In this document: piece after piece, positions 6,315-7,689 of the stretch
Layout of the letters: each line of letters begins with the position of its first letter
How positions within the stretch are numbered: the stretch's first letter is position 1
DNA from: Sinorhizobium sp.
Lineage (GTDB): Bacteria > Pseudomonadota > Alphaproteobacteria > Rhizobiales > Rhizobiaceae
NCBI GenBank assembly: GCA_031178305.1
Contig: JAPSJG010000174.1
Coordinates: 1 to 7,689 of the forward strand
Direction: 5' to 3'
DNA: 7,689 bases
Notes under the pieces: generated by a model
What the model saw: the letters and a program-made list of their open reading frames with translations, nothing else
What the model was told of the DNA's origin: nothing
Database searches by the model: none
Translations under genes and position numbers: made by a program

Positions 6315-6872
6315 ATGACCTTCATCCTCCGCGACGCTGTCGCCGCCGACCTTCCAGCAATCACCGAGATCTATCGCGAATCGGTCCTGAACGGCGTCGC
6401 GACCTACGAGACGACGCCGCCATCCGAGGACGAAATGGCGCTGCGCTTCAAGACGATCACCGATAGCGGCTACCCCTATATTGTCGCCCTGGATGAGCGG
6501 AAGACGGTTCTCGGCTATGCCTATGCATCCGCCTTCCGCACCCGCACCGCCTATCGCTTCCTGGTGGAGGATTCCATCTATCTGGCACCGGAAGCACGAG
6601 GAAAAGGGATCGGCAGGGCCCTGCTCGAGGAATTGGTCGAGCGATGCACCGCACTCGGCTTCCGCCAGATGGTGGCGGTGATAGGCGGCGCGCATCCCGC
6701 CTCGATCGCGCTACATAAGGCCATCGGTTTCGAGTATCAGGGATTGATGAGGGCAACCGGCTTTAAGCACGGACGCTGGCTCGATACGGCGATCATGCAG
6801 CGACCGCTCGGCGAAGGAATGGATACTGCGCCGCCGGAGGGCGTCTATCCGGACACGCTCTACCGCAGTTGA
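6315..6872 (+). CDS. GNAT N-acetyltransferase, phosphinothricin/methionine-sulfoximine acetyltransferase type
   Basis: Role: transfers acetyl from acetyl-CoA to an amino group; close relatives (Pat/Bar, E. coli MnaT/YncA, Pseudomonas PitA) acetylate phosphinothricin, methionine sulfoximine or methionine sulfone. Seen: 185 residues, one GNAT domain. The N-terminal ILRDAVAADLPAITEIY is strand 1 and helix 1. The stretch VEDSIYLAPEARGKGIGRALL (84-104) carries the acetyl-CoA pyrophosphate loop RGKGIG (95-100) and the acidic Glu85 typical of the Pat group. HPASIALHKAIGFEYQG (127-143) is the usual C-terminal GNAT segment, and GRWLDTAIMQRPL closes the fold. The start at 6315 follows the conserved N-terminus, although the upstream bases (CGAAGA) give only a weak ribosome site. 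A palindromic repeat lies immediately upstream and the gene faces the DUF2794 gene tail to tail. The substrate is not determinable; 'phosphinothricin acetyltransferase' is a family label. Confidence 0.9.
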   Translation: MTFILRDAVAADLPAITEIYRESVLNGVATYETTPPSEDEMALRFKTITDSGYPYIVALDERKTVLGYAYASAFRTRTAYRFLVEDSIYLAPEARGKGIGRALLEELVERCTALGFRQMVAVIGGAHPASIALHKAIGFEYQGLMRATGFKHGRWLDTAIMQRPLGEGMDTAPPEGVYPDTLYRS

Positions 6873-6959
6873 ATTGGATTTCGGCCCACCCGAACTGTCC
6901 CGTAAACCGGGAGAAGGTGCGGCAGGCGGATGGGGGACAATTTCAATGGAGATGTCGCC

Positions 6960-7370
6960 TCAGGTCTCGACGAGCCTCAGCACGTTATCGAAAACCTTCA
7001 GCACCTGAGCCAGCTCATGGCCGCGCTTCAATATCATGCCATTGGCATTCACCACGCTATAGGCGCCCTGCTTGCCGGCGAGTTTCGGGTTCTTTTCGAT
7101 CCGGTAGAGCGGTACCTCGCCGGCGCGTTTGAACACGGAGAAGACGGCGCGGTCCCTCGTGTGATCGATGGCGTAGTCGCGCCATTCGCCCTCGCCCACC
7201 ATGCGACCATAGACCTTGAGGATCTGATCGAGCTCGCGGCGGTGGAAAGTGACGGGTGGGGGGCTCTTGGCTTGCTTGTATTGGTGAAAATCGACGACCA
7301 CCTCGGAGGTGGTCTGGCCCTGGTGACGCGCTTCGCCTCGCGGCAAATCCGGTTGATCGGTCATCGGCAT
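6960..7370 (-). CDS. DUF2794 domain protein
   Basis: Function unknown. DUF2794 is a short domain family found mainly in alphaproteobacteria. Seen: 136 residues from the ATG at 7370. The first 35 or so are polar and probably flexible. The conserved body runs from FHRRELDQILKVYGRMV (42-58) through GEWRDYAIDH (61-70), DRAVFSVFKRA (73-83) and PLYRIEKNPKL (87-97) to QGAYSVVNANGMILKRGHEL (101-120). There is no signal peptide or membrane helix, so it is likely cytoplasmic. The start at 7370 is chosen because AGAAGG lies five bases upstream; an ATG at 7397 in the same frame (nine extra residues) has a poorer site, and a third ATG lies two codons further in. It is convergent with the acetyltransferase gene, 87 bases away. 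Two TTGCSGCAA sites upstream may control it. Confidence 0.88.
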   Translation of the reverse strand: MPMTDQPDLPRGEARHQGQTTSEVVVDFHQYKQAKSPPPVTFHRRELDQILKVYGRMVGEGEWRDYAIDHTRDRAVFSVFKRAGEVPLYRIEKNPKLAGKQGAYSVVNANGMILKRGHELAQVLKVFDNVLRLVET

Positions 7371-7689
7371 TTCGGCCTTCTGATGTGACAGGACCATGAC
7401 AGTGTGCCTGACACGAGCCGAAAAGCAAGACGGATACTGTTGATTACTTGCGGCAATTCTTACCCTTGCCGCAATTCAGTCAAACCGCCGCCCCAATTGG
7501 CCGCAAAACTCCGTGGCGCTGCCGGACAGAGTCGTTGCCACCGTATGTCCGGACAGGTTGTCATGCTGCGGGAGGTTCCCGAACGCAGGCATGGCCGGTT
7601 CGGTCCGGTAACTTCGAACCCTCAGCCCCAGCCCCTCGATGCTGCCGGGCCGAACCACCCCTTACGCTTCGATTGCGTTCGCATGCCCC
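7371..7689. other. Right-hand 319 bases: upstream region of the DUF2794 gene; no recognisable complete gene
   Basis: No family match. On the minus strand a 60-codon frame (7476-7658, GTG start, no well-spaced ribosome site) has fairly GC-rich third positions but no recognisable product. Also on the minus strand, the last bases of the window read as Gly-His-Ala-Asn-Ala-Ile-Glu-Ala then TAA (stop 7662-7664), which could be the very end of a gene to the right; eight codons cannot prove it. Other structures are a perfect ten-base palindrome TGTCCGGACA (7546-7555), an inverted repeat GGTTCGG/CCGAACC (7597-7603 and 7650-7656), and the TTGCSGCAA pair. Confidence 0.5.
7447..7477. promoter_or_regulatory. 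Paired TTGCSGCAA sites, possible operator upstream of the DUF2794 gene
   Basis: CTTGCGGCAATTC (7447-7459) and CTTGCCGCAATTC (7465-7477) are 13-base direct repeats with one mismatch and an 18-base period. Each core, TTGCGGCAA and TTGCCGCAA, is a palindrome around one central base, and each core is the exact reverse complement of the other. The pair can therefore be read as two protein-binding sites or as a nine-pair stem with a nine-base loop. It sits about 80-105 bases upstream of the DUF2794 start. No T run follows on either strand, which argues against a terminator. The binding protein is unknown. Confidence 0.45.

Noticed and set aside
5230..6315. 361-codon minus-strand open frame antisense to the BI-1 gene
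   Set aside because: Low-complexity charged product, crosses the UUCG terminator and the palindromic repeat, and lies opposite a clear family member.
6898..6912. Small hairpin TCCCG-TAAAC-CGGGA between the convergent acetyltransferase and DUF2794 genes, considered as a terminator
   Set aside because: Only five pairs and no T run on either side; it could occur by chance in GC-rich DNA.
6930..7388. 152-codon plus-strand frame over the DUF2794 gene
   Set aside because: It is the shadow of the minus-strand DUF2794 gene, which carries the conserved family segments.
7608..7634. GGGTTCGAA on the minus strand, resembling a tRNA T-loop
   Set aside because: The flanking five bases cannot pair as a T stem, and no acceptor, D or anticodon arm is visible nearby.

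Overview
The window looks like ordinary chromosomal DNA from an alphaproteobacterium of the Rhizobiaceae (Sinorhizobium/Ensifer or Rhizobium type). The reasons are the high GC content, a strong preference for G or C at third codon positions, a DUF2794 gene, a typical rhizobial ThpR and BI-1/YccA protein, and an intergenic element that resembles the RIME-type palindromic repeats of rhizobia. I see no tRNA, rRNA, CRISPR array, insertion sequence or phage gene. I found no convincing new multi-gene system. The interest lies in one broken gene, one conserved esterase/ABC-exporter locus and several non-coding structures.

Layout from left to right. (1) 2-384, plus strand: the C-terminal two thirds of a low-molecular-weight protein tyrosine phosphatase, interrupted by a one-base frameshift that creates a stop at 230-232. 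(2) 297-884, minus strand: thpR, an RNA 2',3'-cyclic phosphodiesterase whose 3' end overlaps the phosphatase tail. (3) 998-1639, minus strand: a secreted SGNH esterase of the TesA type. (4) 1709-2431 and 2428-4983, plus strand: a translationally coupled ABC pair of the YbbA/YbbP (MacB/Lol-like) class, divergent from the esterase as in the E. coli tesA-ybbA-ybbP locus. (5) 4984-5337: a 354-base non-coding stretch with a 14-base exact direct repeat and a candidate promoter. (6) 5338-6075, plus strand: a seven-helix Bax-inhibitor-1/YccA membrane protein followed by a strong UUCG-loop terminator. (7) about 6186-6299: a palindromic intergenic repeat. (8) 6315-6872, plus strand: a GNAT acetyltransferase of the phosphinothricin/methionine-sulfoximine acetyltransferase type. 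(9) 6960-7370, minus strand: a DUF2794 protein. (10) 7371-7689: no recognisable complete gene, but a striking pair of TTGCSGCAA sites about 80-105 bases upstream of the DUF2794 gene.

How the genes may work together. The esterase, ATPase and permease are the clearest functional unit. By analogy with TesA-YbbA-YbbP, the ABC pair should act mechanically on the envelope and present or release hydrophobic substrates to the periplasmic esterase. The other genes look like single-gene housekeeping or stress functions (RNA phosphate-end processing, membrane ion/pH homeostasis, amine acetylation) with no obvious mutual pathway.
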